This document shows positions 5,578 through 7,058 of a stretch of 7,058 nt of DNA, piece after piece (position 1 is the first letter of the stretch; the number at the start of each line of letters is the position of its first letter). Source of the stretch: an uncultured Bacilli bacterium (GTDB taxonomy: Bacteria > Bacillota_I > Bacilli_A > RF39 > UBA660); the NCBI GenBank assembly GCA_947600015.1, contig CANQFX010000059.1, positions 1 through 7,058 on the forward strand, read 5' to 3'. The position numbers were made by a program, and so were the translations under genes. Under the pieces are notes generated by a model that saw nothing but the letters and a program-made list of their open reading frames with translations, did not search any database and was not told the DNA's origin.

Positions 5578-6729
5578 ATGATAAATAGAATAGTGTTAAA
5601 TGAAACCTCATATTTTGGACGGGAATCAAGAGCGAAAGTAGTAGATGAAGTTCAAGCAAGAGGCTTCAAAAAATTATTAGTAGTAACAGATCGTGCACTA
5701 ATGGATGCAGGAGTTACACAAATGGTGTTAGACTATTTAGATAAAGCAGAAATTACTTACTTTATTTATGATGGACTAAAACCAAATCCAAATGTAAAAA
5801 ATGTTCAAGATGGATTGATGATGGCACAAATTAATAATGTAGATGCTATTGTTGCCATTGGTGGAGGAAGTTCGATCGATACGGCAAAGGCAATTGGGAT
5901 TATCATGACAAATCCAGAATTTGGAGATGTGGTAAGTTTAGATGGAGTGGCAAATACAAAAAATAAATCTCTTCCCATTATTGCATTACCAACAACGGCA
6001 GGTACCGCTGCAGAAGTGACAATTAACTATGTAATTACAGATGAAATTAGAACGAAGAAAATGGTTTGTGTGGATGTTCATGATATTCCAATCGTTGCGA
6101 TTATAGATCCAGATCTAATGCAAGGTATGCCAAAGTCTCTTGCTGCCGCAACGGGAATGGATGCTCTAACACATGCGATGGAAGGATATATTACCAAAGC
6201 AGCTTGGTTAATTCCAGATATGTTTCACATCAATGCGATGTCATTAATTTATAAAAACTTAGAACAAGCAGTGAATGAAAAAGATCCTTATGCAATTGAA
6301 CAAGTAGGCTATGCCCAATATATTGCTGGGATGGGATTTTCTAATGTAGGATTAGGAATTGTTCATTCTATGGCACATTCACTAGGAGCTTATTTTGATA
6401 CACCACATGGAGAAGCAAATGCTCTTTTATTGCCACATGTATTAAAATTTAATGGAAAGTCATGCCCAGAATTATTTAGAAATATGGGAAATGCTTTTGG
6501 CCTAGATATGGCAAATACAACAGACGAAGAAGCTGTAGATAAAGTAGTAGAGGCAGTAAAGGAACTTTCTAAAAAATTAAATATTCCACAGACATTAAGA
6601 GAAATTGGCGTACCAGAGGAAATGCTTCCTACTCTTGCGAACCAAGCAATTAATGATGCTTGTACACCAGGGAATCCACGTGATGTGACAGTCGAAGACA
6701 TCATTGAAATTTATAAAGAAGCATATTAA
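5578..6729 (+). CDS. fucO: iron-dependent lactaldehyde reductase / 1,2-propanediol oxidoreductase FucO
   Basis: This is a group III iron-containing alcohol dehydrogenase, cytoplasmic and NAD-linked. FucO interconverts L-lactaldehyde and L-1,2-propanediol, the fermentative end step of fucose and rhamnose breakdown. The 383-aa length equals that of E. coli FucO, and similarity runs end to end, including NRIVLNET (3-10), the phrase PTTAGTAAEVTINYVITDE (138-156), GMGFSNVGLG (251-260) and GNPRDVTVEDIIEIY (365-379). Asp38 in VTDRA matches the NAD-selecting Asp39 region. GGGSSID (95-101) binds the cofactor. Iron ligands are Asp195 and His199 (MDALTHA), His263 and His277 (TPHG); His267 is also kept. 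The start has AGGGAGG 7 nt upstream. No fucose or rhamnose genes and no microcompartment shell genes are in view, so the substrate could be another short aldehyde; the FucO-specific phrases make lactaldehyde the best call. Confidence 0.92.
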   Translation: MINRIVLNETSYFGRESRAKVVDEVQARGFKKLLVVTDRALMDAGVTQMVLDYLDKAEITYFIYDGLKPNPNVKNVQDGLMMAQINNVDAIVAIGGGSSIDTAKAIGIIMTNPEFGDVVSLDGVANTKNKSLPIIALPTTAGTAAEVTINYVITDEIRTKKMVCVDVHDIPIVAIIDPDLMQGMPKSLAAATGMDALTHAMEGYITKAAWLIPDMFHINAMSLIYKNLEQAVNEKDPYAIEQVGYAQYIAGMGFSNVGLGIVHSMAHSLGAYFDTPHGEANALLLPHVLKFNGKSCPELFRNMGNAFGLDMANTTDEEAVDKVVEAVKELSKKLNIPQTLREIGVPEEMLPTLANQAINDACTPGNPRDVTVEDIIEIYKEAY

Positions 6730-6743
6730 AAAGAGGGATTGAT

Positions 6744-7058
6744 ATGTTAAAAGCAAATGTAGGATATAGTATAGAAAAAGATGATTTTACCATTGGTCAA
6801 GAAACGGGAAAACAAGCATTGAATGGAATAAAAAAACCAAAATTAGGCTTTCTTTATACTTCACAAAATAATAATATAAAAGAAGTTGTAAATGGAATAA
6901 AAAGTATTGGTAATATACCACTGATTGGTTGTACAAGTAGTGGGGGAATAATCGTTCCAGACCGAGTAATTTCTGAAGATCATTATGCAGGAATGTTAGT
7001 ATTAGAAGATAGCAATATGACCGTAGGTGTTGCTTGTCATGAGGCAGGACATGATGCT
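6744..7058 (+). CDS. FIST-domain sensory protein (N-terminal part, runs off window)
   Basis: The first 105 codons of a gene cut by the window edge. The translation begins MLKANVGYSIEKDDFTIGQE and contains GFLYTSQ (about 34-40) followed by PLIGCTSSGGIIVPD (about 58-72). This matches the FIST N domain, whose hallmark is a conserved IGCTSSGE/GxI segment. FIST domains are soluble ligand-sensing modules, proposed to bind small molecules such as amino acids, and occur alone or fused to signalling outputs such as kinases, GGDEF or methyl-accepting domains. The output, if any, lies beyond the window. The ribosome binding site is GAGGGA (6733-6738). The start follows the fucO stop by 14 nt with no terminator or promoter between, so the two are probably cotranscribed. 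No signal peptide or membrane segment is seen in the visible part. Confidence 0.8.
   Translation, partial: MLKANVGYSIEKDDFTIGQETGKQALNGIKKPKLGFLYTSQNNNIKEVVNGIKSIGNIPLIGCTSSGGIIVPDRVISEDHYAGMLVLEDSNMTVGVACHEAGHDA

Noticed and set aside
6390..6704. Minus-strand open frame of 104 codons opposite fucO
   Set aside because: It is low-complexity, serine- and phenylalanine-rich, and antisense to conserved FucO sequence; a shadow frame.
1..7058. CRISPR arrays, insertion sequences, phage genes, tRNAs or riboswitches
   Set aside because: No spaced direct repeats, transposase motifs, attachment-site repeats, cloverleaf patterns or long structured leaders are seen; all spacers are under about 75 bases.

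Overview
The window comes from a low-GC, AT-rich bacterium of the Firmicutes/Mollicutes side of the tree. The evidence is strong A/T bias in third codon positions and spacers, AGGTGAT- and GGGAGG-type ribosome binding sites, a shortened 5S rRNA resembling those of Mollicutes-related lineages, and FucO, TsaD and TldD proteins of ordinary bacterial type. UGA is used as a stop (tsaE, tsaB), so the standard bacterial code applies. All genes lie on the + strand, downstream of what looks like the end of an rRNA operon.

Layout: (1) bases 1-65 are an AT-rich spacer with a small hairpin, probably the 23S-5S spacer. (2) A 5S rRNA at 66-173 is followed at once by eight Ts and then by a second, separate terminator hairpin. 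(3) tldD and tldE (239-2892) overlap by one base and encode the two subunits of a TldD/TldE metalloprotease. (4) tsaE, tsaB and rimI (2954-4436) overlap by ATGA junctions. tsaD (4493-5506) follows after a short spacer. Together they encode the bacterial t6A37 tRNA modification proteins plus a RimI-like acetyltransferase. (5) fucO (5578-6729) encodes an iron-dependent lactaldehyde/propanediol oxidoreductase. Fourteen bases later comes the start of a FIST-domain sensor protein that runs off the window.

Most of the gene content is conserved housekeeping. The best non-routine signal is in the spacers. At four successive junctions (5S/tldD, tldE/tsaE, rimI/tsaD, tsaD/fucO) a hairpin with a T-run is followed within a few bases by an extended -10 promoter (TGnTATAAT or TGnTAAAAT). 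That promoter sits so close to the next gene that the predicted 5' leaders are only about 9-18 nt and begin at or just before the Shine-Dalgarno sequence. Transcription units therefore appear to be packed as terminator-promoter-gene with almost no free spacer. I see no CRISPR array, insertion sequence, phage gene or RiPP cluster, and no convincing undescribed system. The TldDE substrate and the fucO-FIST pairing are the main functional open questions.
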